Shown here: positions 49,701 through 59,800 of the stretch, in pieces
Position numbering within the stretch: position 1 is the stretch's first letter
How the letters are laid out: each line of letters begins with the position of its first letter
The notes under the pieces: generated by a model
What the model was told of the DNA's origin: nothing
The model's database searches: none
Seen by the model: the letters and a program-made list of their open reading frames with translations, nothing else
Assembly: GCA_949710005.1 (NCBI GenBank)
Contig: OX453278.1
Coordinates: 6,613,597-6,677,596 of the forward strand
Reading direction: 5' to 3'
Length of the DNA stretch: 64,000 nt
Source of the DNA: Ricordea florida
Taxonomy: Eukaryota; Cnidaria; Anthozoa; Corallimorpharia; Ricordeidae
Position numbers and translations under genes: made by a program

Positions 49701-50630
49701 CCCTTAAAATTAATGTTTTAGGAGTACTAACAGTTCCAGAGGGGCTAGCATCATTCCATGCTACAAGTATAGAATTGTCTTTTTCTTGTCCAACAATGCG
49801 AAGATCCAGCTGTTTCTTGATGGTGGCTGGGTCTAAATCAACCAACATTGTTAAGAACAACAAGTCACATATGAAATCAAAAAAGGCACCTAGCTAGACC
49901 CTAAATTGTTTAAAGGATAACTAACACGATCACAGGTGTACATGTAAGCATTCTGTGTAAGCCTCACAACTATAAAATTTGGGAAAGCTTAACAATATTT
50001 GGTTCAGTACAGTCTGTCTGGGATAGGGTTGAAATTTTTAGGGCTGGTTATTCAAACGGTGTCTAACTAAAGCATGTAAAATTGAAAGGGACCGAAACTG
50101 GTCAATTTGCATTTAATAATTATCATGAAGATAAATAATACTTTTTCTGGTGTGCCATACTATAAAATTAATGACATTTAAAGATTAAGTTGGAGCAGCA
50201 CAAATTCAATAACCGGCCCTTGGTGTTTGTCAATGATTGCAGTCTAGTGAATGCGCATTAACTTTAAGTCTTTATTCAATTACATACAGTCATGTTTAAT
50301 TATTTGTATTGTTTTGATCATCGTCTGGTGCAGTATTATTTTCTGCGTGAATAATGATAGCATTTTCTGACCGTGAAAAAAAAAACAGAGGTAAATCACT
50401 TTTACATGTGGTTATACTTATTATACGTACAAAACACCATTAAATTTTATTTGCGATCGTCGAATTTCAGTCAGCTCGCGGAAGTCAACTCCACAACAAA
50501 ATCCCAAAACTCCACTTATTCACTTACCATATCTTTCTCTGCAGACATGGCCACTGTACTTTTCCCTCTGCTTTAAGAGCTGCGGTAGAACATGGTAGTC
50601 AACGCTAAAGGTTCTGACAAACTCCACCAT
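28721..50630 (-). CDS. GSAP: Gamma-secretase activating protein, multi-exon
   Basis: GSAP is a cytosolic beta-propeller-type protein linked to gamma-secretase control in vertebrates. I recognise it from order and motifs. Exons (plus-strand coordinates, 5' to 3'): 50528-50630 (starts MVEFVRTFSVDYHVLPQLL), 49732-49832, 48851-48907, 48635-48704 (SVTGASVNQERNLL), 48052-48114, 40891-40968, 40627-40731 (EFLWAQWD), 39374-39466, 37566-37609, 36929-36970, 36104-36171, 32393-32485 (FLPGRLLHLLD), 30275-30356, 29884-29962, 29202-29271, 28721-28818. Phases join correctly for the first five exons, for 37566 to 36104, and for 30275 to 28721. Exons between 48052 and 40968 and between 36104 and 32393 are missing from my reading. 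The phase from 39374 to 37566 does not fit, so a boundary there is wrong. The 3' end is uncertain. Confidence 0.8.
30152..30279 (-). repeat. 64-bp tandem duplication at a GSAP donor
   Basis: GGTACCTAGGGATGG(T/G)GTTCT starts at 30152 and again at 30216. Each unit ends with GATGACTCACC, the complement of the donor GTGAGTCATC used by the exon 30275-30356. The intron therefore carries a second donor-like copy 64 bp away. Confidence 0.75.
31449..31800. other. Intronic DNA with (GAT)n microsatellite
   Basis: A (GAT)n run lies at about 31765-31799. A minus-strand frame at 31449-31697 has no recognised domain and no clear splice pair. Confidence 0.4.
31801..32392. other. GSAP intron, nothing seen
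   Basis: A-rich intronic sequence. No repeat boundary or exon could be supported. Confidence 0.4.
33368..33548. mobile_element. MITE with AAATAAACCCCTTCC ends
   Basis: AAATAAATAAACCCCTTCC at the left is mirrored by GGAAGGGGTTTATTT at the right. The interior has mirrored GGCCGAGAG / CTTCTCGGCC segments. About 180 bp. Confidence 0.6.
33549..35214. other. Host intron with no supported exon
   Basis: A decayed palindromic area lies at about 34560-34760 (TGACGCTTCGAGCGTCAGAGG, CACCTCCTAGGAGGTGAATA). GSAP exons expected between 36104 and 32485 may be hidden here, but I could not fix any. Confidence 0.4.
35215..35600. mobile_element. Palindrome-rich MITE
   Basis: ATTTATACTG...GACTAGTATAAATACGGG, GTGCGTCGTTTAGACGCAC and repeated TTAGACGTCTGGCTGTC units make several nested hairpins. 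The end GTGTCCCGTATTTATATTAG mirrors the start. Probably one non-autonomous DNA element. Confidence 0.55.
36172..36928. other. GSAP intron, decayed repeat
   Basis: A phrase such as CTATACCAGACCTAGTTCAGCTGAACTTTGCC near 36555 resembles CTATACAAGATCTATTTCAGCTGGATTTTGC near 54390 in a CCDC146 intron, so a dispersed old repeat is present. No gene is seen. Confidence 0.45.
37071..37330 (+). repeat. tRNA-derived SINE, second family
   Basis: A tRNA-like head (GGTTAGCTCAGTTGGTAGAGC A-box; GGGTTCAAACCC B-box; end GGCCGGACCA) is followed by ACTCAGGGTCTTTAAATGACTG, GAGAAAGTGCTGCC, TCTTTTCGGATAAGGACG and GTCCCGTCTCACAAC. The acceptor and anticodon stems do not pair fully, so this is a SINE. It lies in a GSAP intron. 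Confidence 0.85.
37950..38345 (-). repeat. 'TTATTGACCAAG' repeat, reverse copy
   Basis: It ends with GACCTCAAACTTGGTCAATAATG, the complement of the family start. The inner AAGCATCTTGTCTACTTG and GAGCAGGCAAGATAAG match the other copies at 22004 and 46850. Confidence 0.5.
38568..39041. mobile_element. DNA transposon fragment with about 40-bp TIRs
   Basis: GACGTAGTTTGAT...ACGCTGGTTTAAAACAATGA (38568-38605) is mirrored by TCATTGTTTTAAACCAGTGTAGAATCAAACTACGTC (given here only as landmarks) at about 39006-39041. The interior is 400 bp and has no transposase frame. Confidence 0.65.
39129..39311. mobile_element. MITE with AAGGTGCGTTCCTTTGGT ends
   Basis: AGGTGCGTTCCTTTGGT at the left is mirrored by ACCAAAGGAATGCACCCT at the right. 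About 183 bp, in a GSAP intron. Related phrases (GGATCACAAAT, TTGGTTCC) occur at about 28270-28610. Confidence 0.55.
39590..39740 (-). repeat. 'TTATTGACCAAG' repeat, truncated copy
   Basis: It ends CAATTGGTCAATAACGCATG, mirroring the family start. A poly-A run of about 24 lies at 39649-39672. Confidence 0.45.
40352..40626. repeat. (CCACA)n pentanucleotide microsatellite
   Basis: About 270 bp of CCACA units with CCATA variants at both ends. On the GSAP strand it reads (TGTGG)n. It abuts the exon 40627-40731 so closely that the splice donor GTATGG is itself a repeat unit. Confidence 0.95.
41233..41394 (-). repeat. 3' LTR of the gypsy element
   Basis: 162 bp, TG...CA ends, nearly identical to 45375-45538. 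Confidence 0.93.
41477..45343 (-). CDS. Gypsy gag-pol polyprotein, 1288 residues
   Basis: One uninterrupted frame encodes all parts. A short gag-like region (1-190) leads to zinc knuckles: CYRCGGKHLAATC near 201, then a second one with the inner Cys lost (CFNWDKKGHIAKVC). Next come an aspartic protease (VDTGAS near 302) and a reverse transcriptase with motif VRVDDILVTG near 582, where VDD replaces the usual YxDD-type Tyr/Phe. RNase H (ASDASNYGIGAVLSHP) and an integrase follow, with an HHCC finger (HETHPGASRMKTL...CDQCQ) and a DDE core (IDYAG, SDNGPQF, NGQAERAV). Gag and pol are fused without a frameshift. With near-identical LTRs, it is young and possibly active. Confidence 0.95.
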   Translation of the reverse strand: MATYGQIGEYKETELWTRYVERLEQYFLANDIKDAAKKRAIFISVCGGKTYALIRDLLQPKKPAETELKVIFEEVEKHYSPKPSEIVERFKFHNRSRTEGEGVAEFLAGLRKLSEHCNFGETLDNMLRDRLVCGINDAKIQCRLLAEPELTLKKAIDLALALESASKNLLDLSCKTESSPVNLVHAQRKSGRARGGARENAKCYRCGGKHLAATCKFIDVLCFNWDKKGHIAKVCHFPKSDKKKSEGARKETKKDTKNRTNVVRDKERDDESYAMFNVTGKAKTVKAFKVDVKMCGKPQQMEVDTGASKTIVNESTYAMLRDEVKMEYAKPTLSTYTGEKIPVIGTVMIPVEYGEQKHKLSAVVVQGPGPNLLGRDWLNVLKLDWKSIFSVQDTPLVKLLEAHKDVFDEGLGTLRGTKAKIYVEADAEPKFFKARPVPYALKSKVEDELKRLQKEGIISPVEFSEWAAPIVPLLKPNNTIRICGDYKCTVNQVSKLDNYPIPKTEDLLATLGGGEKFSKLDMSQAYQQLVLDEDSKKYTTINTHKGLFVYNRLAYGISSSPGIFQRTIENVLQGIPKVIVRVDDILVTGKDDEEHYNNLGKVLETLSRAGLKLRKEKCKFMQSEVVYCGYVINGKGIKPVADKVTAISKAPEPTDVGQLRAFLGMLNYYHKFLPDVATLLEPLHKLLRKGENWMWKDEQQQAFNKAKELLQSANLLIHFDPTKELILASDASNYGIGAVLSHPVHDGSERPIGYVSRALNAAERNYSTLEKEALAVIFGVKKFHQYLYGNKFTIKMDHKPLEGILSEKKGISLQAAPRIQRWALTLAAYEYTISYKTGVTNGNADALSRLPLSTLRENTHQMGETIMLTEHLEGMTINSQHIKEWTKRDPTLAQVLRFTLEGWPTGTQQSEELKPYVNRKTELSVEDGCLLWGTRVIVPHQGRSKVLTELHETHPGASRMKTLARSYVWWPGMDGDIEKLVKRCDQCQLHQKAPAEAPLHPWEWPKQPWSRIHIDYAGPYMGEMFLVVVDAGSKWLEVHIMKSTKSAPTIEKLQEIFAMHGLPRTVASDNGPQFVSAEFKQFMDANCIRHVKVAPYHPASNGQAERAVRIFKEGIEKMQGGSLKSKLSRFLLRYRVTPHSTTGVPPAQLLMKRHLFTKLDLLRPSVENRVRDKQTTQKALHDLHAKPREVNVEDAVVVRDFRSKKTWMPGKVVEKTGPVSTKVELEDGSIIRRHQEHLRVCESPPIEPVATESPEPDNSAEIVRTENTRPVRNRKMPERFKDFEVYYV
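45375..45538 (-). repeat. 5' LTR of the gypsy element
   Basis: 164 bp; differs from the other LTR by one base and one TA unit in my reading. Confidence 0.93.
45762..46434. mobile_element. MITE with palindromic head, family 1, larger copy
   Basis: CAATTATTCCACGAAATCGAGTCG opens a palindrome (GTCGTATATGAGCTAATAGCC ... GGCTATAGCTCATATACGAC) that closes in GTGGAATAATTGTTTTA. The far end has AACCAATCAGAGCGCGCG and CATATACAAGGGTTGCAG. It has the same design as 20662-20955. Confidence 0.65.
46435..48051. other. GSAP intron with repeats
   Basis: A segment with repeated CTCTAG(C/T)ATAGGG phrases (46480-46760) ends in a C-run. A 'GACCAAG'-family repeat copy lies at about 46850-47060 (AGGCAAGATAAGCCCACTTGCCCTGC). 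A (TTA/ATT)n stretch lies at 47770-47850. Missing GSAP exons may be here. Confidence 0.45.
48908..49731. other. GSAP intron, nothing distinct
   Basis: A minus-strand frame at 49130-49384 has no domain. No repeat boundaries are clear. Confidence 0.4.
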
Positions 50631-50848
50631 TTTAGATCACATGAGGGTCAGCTCGGCCGCCATATTTGTTTTCCCGCGGCAACTCGACTTCACCCAACGA
50701 CCGGGTTATCCAATCGAGGTCTGGTACAGACACGTTGTTGTTAGCCTCGTTTCCTAGATACGGAGCCATTTTGATTCACATCGATTTTCCAAAATGGAGT
50801 CAACTCAACTTTGCAGCATTTTCCAGTTTGTTTGAGGAATTTACTGGG
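50631..50848. promoter_or_regulatory. Bidirectional promoter of GSAP and CCDC146
   Basis: The first exons of two host genes point away from each other across 218 bp. A GCCGCCAT site (50656-50663), the reverse of the YY1 core ATGGCGGC, and a GC-richer CCCGCGGC stretch lie in it; no TATA box is clear. An in-frame upstream ATG at 50666 and an out-of-frame ATG at about 50793 precede the chosen CCDC146 start, so the true start is open. Confidence 0.6.
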
Positions 50849-53800
50849 ATGAGTGACGAAGAAGAAAGGGAATCTCTTAGCCGAGAGATTGATCCGGCCA
50901 TCTGGGCTATAGCCCCAAGATTACATCAGGAGGAAGGCCCTGTTGATGTTACTGCAAGCCCAGCTTTTCAATGTCTAGACGAGGTACAGTACATCGCTTT
51001 TTTTCTATGATATTTTTTATAGTTTAACTCCTCTAGTGATGGGTGATGACTTCACCTCAACTTAGCCAAGCTTCGTTTTCCAAAATTTTTGTCATATCTA
51101 ATCAAAGCAGTCGAAAAACAACGTGCACCACTATGCCCGCTCGAATGTTTGTACAAGTTCATCGTAAGTAAAGAGCCATATATTTTTTTCGGCGTATTTG
51201 TACTTCAAACGGATGTAATTTGCGATTATTTCTTGTACACTCAGCAGTTTATGTGTAGTCTTGAAGTCCGAGCCCATGTATTGTTCTGAAAGCCACTGCA
51301 TGTAGTTTCTTAAGAATCATCTTAAACTGCACAGCCTTTTACACCATATGTATAGGCACGTAGTCGATCATTATATCTACTGATCAGAATAGTTACCGCG
51401 AAAAAGTTAAATTCTTTTCAAAACCTGTGATGCCTTGCTAAACAGGAGTCATTCTATATTTTCTTGTACATTGTACACATGTTAAGCATGTTTGGTTTAC
51501 AGCGGTACTGTAGTTGTTTACATCTCCCCAATTATTGCTTTTTTTTGGGCTAGAGCGATTAGACACTGAAATAAAGGACATGTATGTATGTATGTACACT
51601 GATTATGCATGGAGTTCAAGTTTTGTGTGGTACAGTTCATGTCATGAATAATTTGATTAATTAATTTAAGAGTGGCAGTATCAAGTTAGGAAAATATCCT
51701 TGCAGTAAAATTTGGCTAGAGATCTGTAAGCCCCATACAGCCACATACATACCTGTTACTAACCAAGTTCGAGGTCTGTACTGTAAGTTACGGACCAAGT
51801 TTTTTCCACTTGGATCCGAGCGGAAAAAAACAAGGATCCGTAACTTACAGTACAGACCAAGTAAACAAGGTTTGTAAGACATTTATTGTATCTCTGGAGT
51901 CATTTTGGCAACCAAAACAAACTTTAGTGGGCCATACAGTGAAGTACGGCTTGCTAAATTGACCAATCACAGTGTACATACTAACTGAGAGATAAATGTA
52001 TAGTAAAGTACTTTATTATGCTTGCGGTAGCTGTATTGTCTGTGGCAACGCACATGCAAACATATCTTCTTTTCAAAGAATGGAATAGTTCAGTTACAGC
52101 ATGCTTAAAGAAGGATGGAGTGATCTGGAAATTTTAATTTTTTTCAAACTGAATCCCTTCATAGTTATTTTCACAAGGAAAAATTGCTGGAGAGAAGGTT
52201 GCAAAGCTCAAAGCAAAGTACACAAGTCTTCATGAACGTCTCAAGGGAACTAGAGAGCAGGAATCTTCACTGCTATATAAAGCAAAGGAAATGCACCAAG
52301 AAGTACAGAGGCAAAGGTTAGAACTTGAAAAGGGAGACAGTTTTCCTGACGGGGATAACACAGAAGTGAATAAACTACGACAGGAGCTTCTAAAACATCA
52401 CAATGAACTCGCTCAAGCTGATGAAAGACAATATCAGTTAGAGTTTAGACTTGAAGGCTTGAAGGAAGAGAAGGTGATGTTAGAAAGAGAGTACTCAAGA
52501 ATGCCAAAAGCTGGGGAAATTGAGAAGCAGATGAAGGAACTCCAGAAGTCTGTTGAAGAGCTCAAAGTTGAGATTGCCCAAAGAACTGTTGATGCTAAAA
52601 GCCTCAAAGAAGAAGTCGAGAATAGGGGCAAACAAGTTAATGAGCTTCACAAGGAAGTGGAGGAGGATTTGGATGAACAGCAGAAACTGAGGGTTAGTTA
52701 GATTTTTTATTGACCAACAATGAGGTCAATATGGTTAGATATCAGTTTATTTCTTTTTTTCACATTTGCATGGAGTCAGGTCCGAAAATGGCATAATGAA
52801 TAATGCAAATATTCAGTCATCTTGACTTAACAAATATAATCTAAAACTATTGTAGTAATTAAGAAAAAGCCTATGGAAATCAAAACACCTTTTTTCTAAA
52901 TAATTATAATATTAATTTTAACTATTATTATCATAATAATATTTTATTACTTATGTAGCACAAAATGCTTGTGAATAGTATCTAATGTGCTAATTAGTGA
53001 AGTGAAGTACATATGGCTGATATCCTTTGTCTTAATGAATAATAATAATATGACAATTTATACTATCAGTTTGGAAATGTTACATAATTGCATTTTCATG
53101 TAACATTAATTTTAGATTACTTATTCATTTTTCTTTTCAGGACCAGCTAGTCCAGGTTCATTCACAACCAGCGCACATAACCAAACAGGCAGACCTCCTT
53201 TCAAGACAATTTAGGTAATAAAACAGAAATTGGGTATAGGGTAGGTAGGTCCCCCTTCTTAATGTCAAACCTCCTTGTATTTCCAGTTTAGGTAGACAAG
53301 CTTCACTTTTACACATTTAGCTACTGTATGCAGTGCCTATACTATGTGCTTATTGACTAAGTGGGAGGGCCGGACGGGAGAATATTTGGTTTGAGGTCAT
53401 GACGTATAGACCGAGTGCAGCGAGGTCTGTGTGTCATGAATGAGCCAAATATTTTCCCATCTGGGCCGACCTAACTGAGTCAATAAGCATTTTATCATAT
53501 GACTACTGACTAAGACTAGTTTTGAAAATTTCAAAACTTTGTTTTCATTCTAAATAGGAAGCGATAGCTTAGCTCACATGGGAAACATCACAAGACAGAT
53601 TCTTCAATAAAAACGTTTCCTTTATTTTTTCGAACCAGAACAAGAAATTTGCAGTTCATTGTTTTCTCATTTCTGTCTTTTAATGTTGTTGTTTTTTTTC
53701 GCAACACAACAAAGCTGAACAAGTGCAGTAGGGCTGGACGGCTTTTTCTGGACCAGCTCACGTCAACCCGTCCAGCCCTACAAACGTCAGCTTTTACTGT

Positions 53801-56800
53801 AGTTTTCTATGGGATTGCGTGAGCAGGGCCAGATGGGTTATATGATAATGTACATTATGGCTACTACTGTGCTGCACTTCTGCTTTCAACTTATCTTTGG
53901 GTTTTTGGGTTTATACAGTGTGTTACAATCTTTGTATTGCTTGTTATGGTAGTAATACCATAACAGCTTGGACCTCTTCTTTGTTCTCAAAGTGTATTTT
54001 TTTTTTCAGTTCTTCTTTTTGAAAAGTGTTAAGTTATTCTCATACATGTGCATTATTTTTACATTGATTCTTTTTTAAGACATGTGTAAGACATTGCGTA
54101 CCATTCCAATTATTAGCACTGGTTTAACCCTGGTTGACCTTGTTACAGGGAAGTGGAAGAAAAAAGGCAGCAACTTTATGAAAGTGTTGAGGAAGTAGCA
54201 AGAGAGCTGCAGAGAACAGAGGGTAAAAAACAGTACCTTGAGGATGACAAGACTGATTTGTCAGAAGCACTTGATAGACAGCGGCACATTTTTGAATCTA
54301 AGGTAAATGAAATGAGATATTGCTGACTTGGGGAGGGGGAAGGATACCTTGGGAATTTTTGGATGGGAATTTGCTGCTGAACCCTGAGCCTATACAAGAT
54401 CTATTTCAGCTGGATTTTGCTACCTTATACTAGACTTAGTATAAAACTTCCCAAATTCCTTCCCATCCCAGAGTCCCTATTTGCCATAAACCACCAGTCC
54501 TAATGTTACCAGCACAATTAAGCCATCTATCAACACTTTCTGTGCTATCAGTTGGGGCTGCTAGTATATCCAAATGTTGCCTTTTGTGAGTGGTATTTCC
54601 TGGTTTCCTGAGTCCAGACTAAAATTGATCAGTTTCATGTGAAATGATACCCTATTGCAGACCCAAACTCCCTGATTTCTCTACCCCAACCCAGCAGCAC
54701 ATACCTTAAGGTGGCTCTATATAGTATTTTACAAAGCTTTTGGATATTACATATGCATAAATAATTTCTCCCTTGGCAAATGCTCATCAAACTATATAGA
54801 GCCACCTTAAATAATCATTATTTATTGCCCATATATGGCATTTCCCCCTTCCCCCCACTTCCCCATCCACCAGCTTTACTAAGTGCTTTCTACTGAGATA
54901 GTAGATCTTCAGGTCTCAAGCAAGAATGATCCAATCATTATAGTGCATACACCTACTGTGTGTACCTGGTTCAGCCTTACAATCTTAAGACTCCCCTGAT
55001 CCCTAGATCATCCGTGTCCAATGCACTTCACTTGCTTCTAGTGGAGTCCATCAGAGTTCTCTGACGATGCATTGGGTCCACCGGAGCTTTGGCAAGCGTG
55101 GTCGTGAAATACCTCTTCCTGGAAAAACCAAAGTGTGAAGAATGACTGTTGTGTCTTTGGCAATGCCATAGTTTGGATAGATTCAATGACAGTGCAGTAA
55201 TTCCTGTGTAATATTACTTCTTGATGAACTCTCGTTAACCCCTTTTTTTTTTTTGTTTTTTTTTTGTTTTTTTTTAGTTACTTGTAATTTAGGCTAGTTT
55301 TAGATATATATATATATTTTTATTTTATTATTATTATTATTTTTTTTTTCTTTTTTTCCAGGGCCCTCATTGATAGCAGCATTTTATGCTGAAGAGATAA
55401 CCCTGGCTAAATAACATTTATTATTATTATTATAACCTATGTTTTTTCTTCACAAAGTGCAACTGCACAAAATAATTTATTGTTAACTACCACAGTACAG
55501 TAAGTCATTTTGTTTTTCAGGAGCGTGAGGTTGACATGCTTGCTAAGGACTTTGAGCTTGCAAAGGAGAGACAAGCCGAATTTCTGGGAGACAGGTAGAC
55601 AGTTGCTAATTCAATTATAAACCTTACTTTAACTTTAAACTGTCTGCACTTTAACCCTTTAAGCCCCAATATCAATATTTTCTCCTAACTGTTCACATAT
55701 ATTTGTTATGGTACTAGTGAGGAGAATTTGGTTAAACATCGATACTTCTCTTTTTGGTGATCATTTTTGTTATTCTCATAACGTGAATGGTTCATGAAGA
55801 GTGGTGAGAAACTGGATGCTGGTCACTTCTGGGACTTAAAGGGTTAATTCCTGAACCTTCTGGTGTGGGTTTAAACTGGGTTAATCTCTTTGTAACAGGT
55901 GACTACTCTCTTCAGTACTGTCTATATTACAGTGATTCTTTATTTCTATCAGAGGAACTTTGGATTTGAATTTGAAGCATGCTGCCATAGAAAAGAAATC
56001 CCACCATGATATTCATGCAAGAAAGATGAGAGAAAAAGAAAGAGAACTGAAGTAAGTTGTACTTTCAATGAAATTAGGAAGTTTAGGCAACCCATTTATG
56101 ACATTAAGATTATTGCCTTACAAGGCTGTATTTTTTTTAACCAGAACACTGAAAAAAAGTGAGCTGCAAATGAAAGTAGCAGAAGATTCTCTGTCACACG
56201 TGAAATCAGTCTACGACAAAGTGAAAGCACAGGTGGACAGTGCACCTAGGGATGATGGGACACTGCTGGAGAAAAGAAAGGAACTGCAGCGAGAAGTTGA
56301 CGTCACAAAGAGAACTCTTGCACAGCAAGTGAGCATTTTATCGAAAAATAGTCCATGTATAGTCAGACATGTGCGTTATTGACCAAGCGTGAGGTCAAGA
56401 TGGCTGCATAATTATTGACCAAGCGTGAGGTCAAGATGCCTGCATATTGACCAAGCGTGAGGTCAAGATGCCTGCATATTGACCAAGCGTGAGGTCAATA
56501 GCCGTGGCCGAGTTCTTGATCGTCTCGGTTAGTAAAAACTCAAAATAGAACTGGGCCAGTATCCAGCCATCTTGAATGAACATACTTGGTCAGTAAAGGA
56601 TTAATATGGCCATTTGTTTTGTTTTGTTTCTCGTGCCAAAGCAGGCAATCTCGAGCGGCAAGATAGGCCCATCTTGCTCGCTCAGGTAGCCAATCAAAAC
56701 TCAGGATTCCCCATGTACCGTAATAGAAATAAATGTACAGATTTTACCGTACCTGGCAAAACAAACTCTAGCGTGTACCCATTCGAACCCACAGAATGCA

Positions 56801-59800
56801 CTGACCGCACACGAGCGAGCACGTGTGGAACAAATGATCCAGGAGGAAGAAAGACTGCTGATGGATCAAAGCGAACTCAGAGTGGATGTTATAGATTTGA
56901 CCAGACTCGCCCAGATTAAGGTAAAACTTTATGCCATGGTAGGTTTGTGAGAGCTTTCTAAGGCCGATAATTATTTCTATGTTAAGGCCAGTGTTCTTAG
57001 CCAAGGCTTTTTATCCTTGTTTTCTTAAAGAAGATTTTAAATGTAATTATTAAAATCTCGATTATCCAGAAACAAAACATATTGCATCTTATAAAACAGA
57101 ATTGCATGGCTGTACTCCACAGCACATCAATCTTCAAGTGTCTGTTATGCATCAGTCAATTCCAGCAGTGCCCATCCCCCCCCCCGGGCAACCGCGGGGC
57201 ATTTGCTCACGTTGTCAGTCCCGGGGGTGGGGCATTCGCAATTTTCTCGTGGCCCGGGGGCTGGGCATTTGCGTACCCCGGGGCGACCCCCGGGCATTTG
57301 ACAAGCGTGTTTTTGAAAGTGCCATGAATGAATTCAGCGGAAAATACGAGGCGTTTGTCGAGCAATGGCTTGTCTGTCAGGGACTAGAAAAACTGGTCGA
57401 TGTTTTTAAAGGTATGTTTTCTCAATTTTGGATGTTTATTCATTATAAAAAACTGCAGAGGTGTTGGAAGGCGACGATCCCGGGGGCAGGGAATTTGCCC
57501 TCATACTTCGTCCCCACCCCGGGGCATTTAGACAGCTTCTGTGTCCCCACCCCGGGGAATTTGCCGATTTTTTTAAAAAAATGCTAATGCCCGGGGGTTA
57601 GCCCGGAGGGGGGATGGGCACTGCTGGAATTGACTGATGCATTAGTATAGACGCTCATAGTTTTTTTTTCTTTTTTCGAACAAATGGATTTATGAAATCA
57701 GTTGACAGCCTGTCTCACCTGCGTATAGCATTCCGTTACCAGAGACTGTTGTGCAGTTACGTTCTAAAGCGGGTCCGGACGGGTCATATGATAAATGTAC
57801 TTATTGACTGAGTCAGAGGGCCGGACGGGAAAATATTTGACTTAAGGTCATGACGTACGGACTGTGCCCGGCGAGCCCCATGCTTCGTGACTGAGAACCA
57901 AATATGTTCCCGTATGGCCTGACCTAACCCAGTCAATAAGCGTTATATCATATAACCGCCGCTTTTCTCCTATTTTCCCCATTTTGCAGGGGCTGTATGC
58001 CGTGGCTCCGTACCCAGGGCCGCGCGGCTTTTTTACGACCCTGCTCGCGTACAGCCCTCATACGGGGATTTTTTTTTGGAATGTTTTCCAATAGAAGCGA
58101 CTGTGGGATTGCACAGGTCATAATTTATGATAAAGTCACTTTTGCCATTGTTGACTTGGTTCAACTGCCAACGAGTTAATTCTTGTTCTGTTAACTTTCC
58201 AGGCAGATGAGAGAGAACAAAAAGCCAGGGATTACATGAGAGCCGAAGTAGGTTTTACTACAAGACTTCGTAGGAGTATCAGTTGAATGGAAAATAGAAT
58301 ATTTATAACGAATCTAAACTAAAAGCCAACGGGAAGAGCTTTGGGGACCAAGTCACGAGGGGCTCCATTTTACCTTCTGATTGGTTAGGTTGGTGGTTGC
58401 CCGTGATTGGTTGGATAGGTGGTGTCGTCTTTTTGATCCTTTCATAGTCCCCAGTGATCTTTACTGCTTGTAGTTGTTACAAGCAGAACTACTGTACACT
58501 ATTGGTTCACAGTCCTGAACCTTCCTGTGCAGCATTGTTCTCCAGATTCAGACCTGTGCACCACTTGATAAGAAATCTCGTAGCAGTTGTGTTTCAGCTT
58601 GCAGCCAACACAAGTAAATGTGTCCTTGTGCTTTTTCTAATTTGCGTCGCTATATTGACTGTAACTGTCTCAAATCCTGTGGGTGTGCTTTATATATGTT
58701 GTGGTTCACTTTTTCCTTGGTTTAAATTGAATTTTCCTTTGTCTTTTGGTATGGTAATGTATGATAAGGAGTTTGAAACAAAGGAAAATAAAATTTGAAC
58801 CAAGGATAAAATTGAACCACAACATATATAAAGCACACCCACATGTAGTTCGAGTACAGTTATTTTAGTGATAAGTTAACAAGTAATTACTGAGATTATC
58901 GATCTGTTCGCATGTAAATCCGCTTTTATATGGAACCACAAATAACAACCAAACAGATTAATGGTCTCAAAAGTCACGGATAAAAAAGGAGGATTTTGAC
59001 AGTCTTATATAGAACAAAAACTTGAAACTTATCATGCAGTACATGTGAATGGTCAAATAGACCTTCTACGGAAAATCACCAATCACAGCGCTTGTAGTTT
59101 TTTAGTACACTGTATAATTTTCGTTGACCAATCATATTGGCTCTTTTAGTTGAGATACCAGCGAGCCCTTGAAGACTTAAAAACCAAAAACCTCAGTATA
59201 CAGGACAGCGCCAAGAAATATGCCGAGATGCAACACAGGTAAAAATAAACGACTGTCTTGATGTTATTAGGGTGAAACAGAGAATTAACTCTGAGTGTAG
59301 ATTTTTTAAAACATAGGTCCGCAGTGCGCACATGTGTGGCTTACCAGAGTACATGACAGGCGTTCGACTCTCGCATAAATAAATAAATGAATAAATGAAT
59401 CCGATCATGTGTGGCTACGCACCTCGTGTAAGCCACACAAAAATGGAATGCGAAACCGCCGTTAAACCGACCATTATTTCTTGCGAAAAATCTAGCAGCG
59501 CTGTTCTGAAAAACGTAATACGATAAACGTATGACCTCATTTATTTGCATATCAAGATTTCAGCTGTATTTGTTCTATGTTCGCCTGACTTAAGCTGTAT
59601 TCGTTCTATGTTCGCTTAACTTAAGTATTCAACGTAATATTATTTCCTTTAACTTCCATTTTGTTTTAGTTTTGTAAGACTGCTTTGGTATTTCCGTGCA
59701 TTAATCCAGTTCCCCTTGTTTGTCATCGTAGGCTTGCGGATTTTGCTAAACTTTACGATGTGATTAAAAACGAGAGGAATAAGTGCGTCAACTTAATTCA

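Noticed and set aside
57102-57587. 161-codon gene
   Set aside because: Lies inside a GC-rich transposon; composition explains the open frame.
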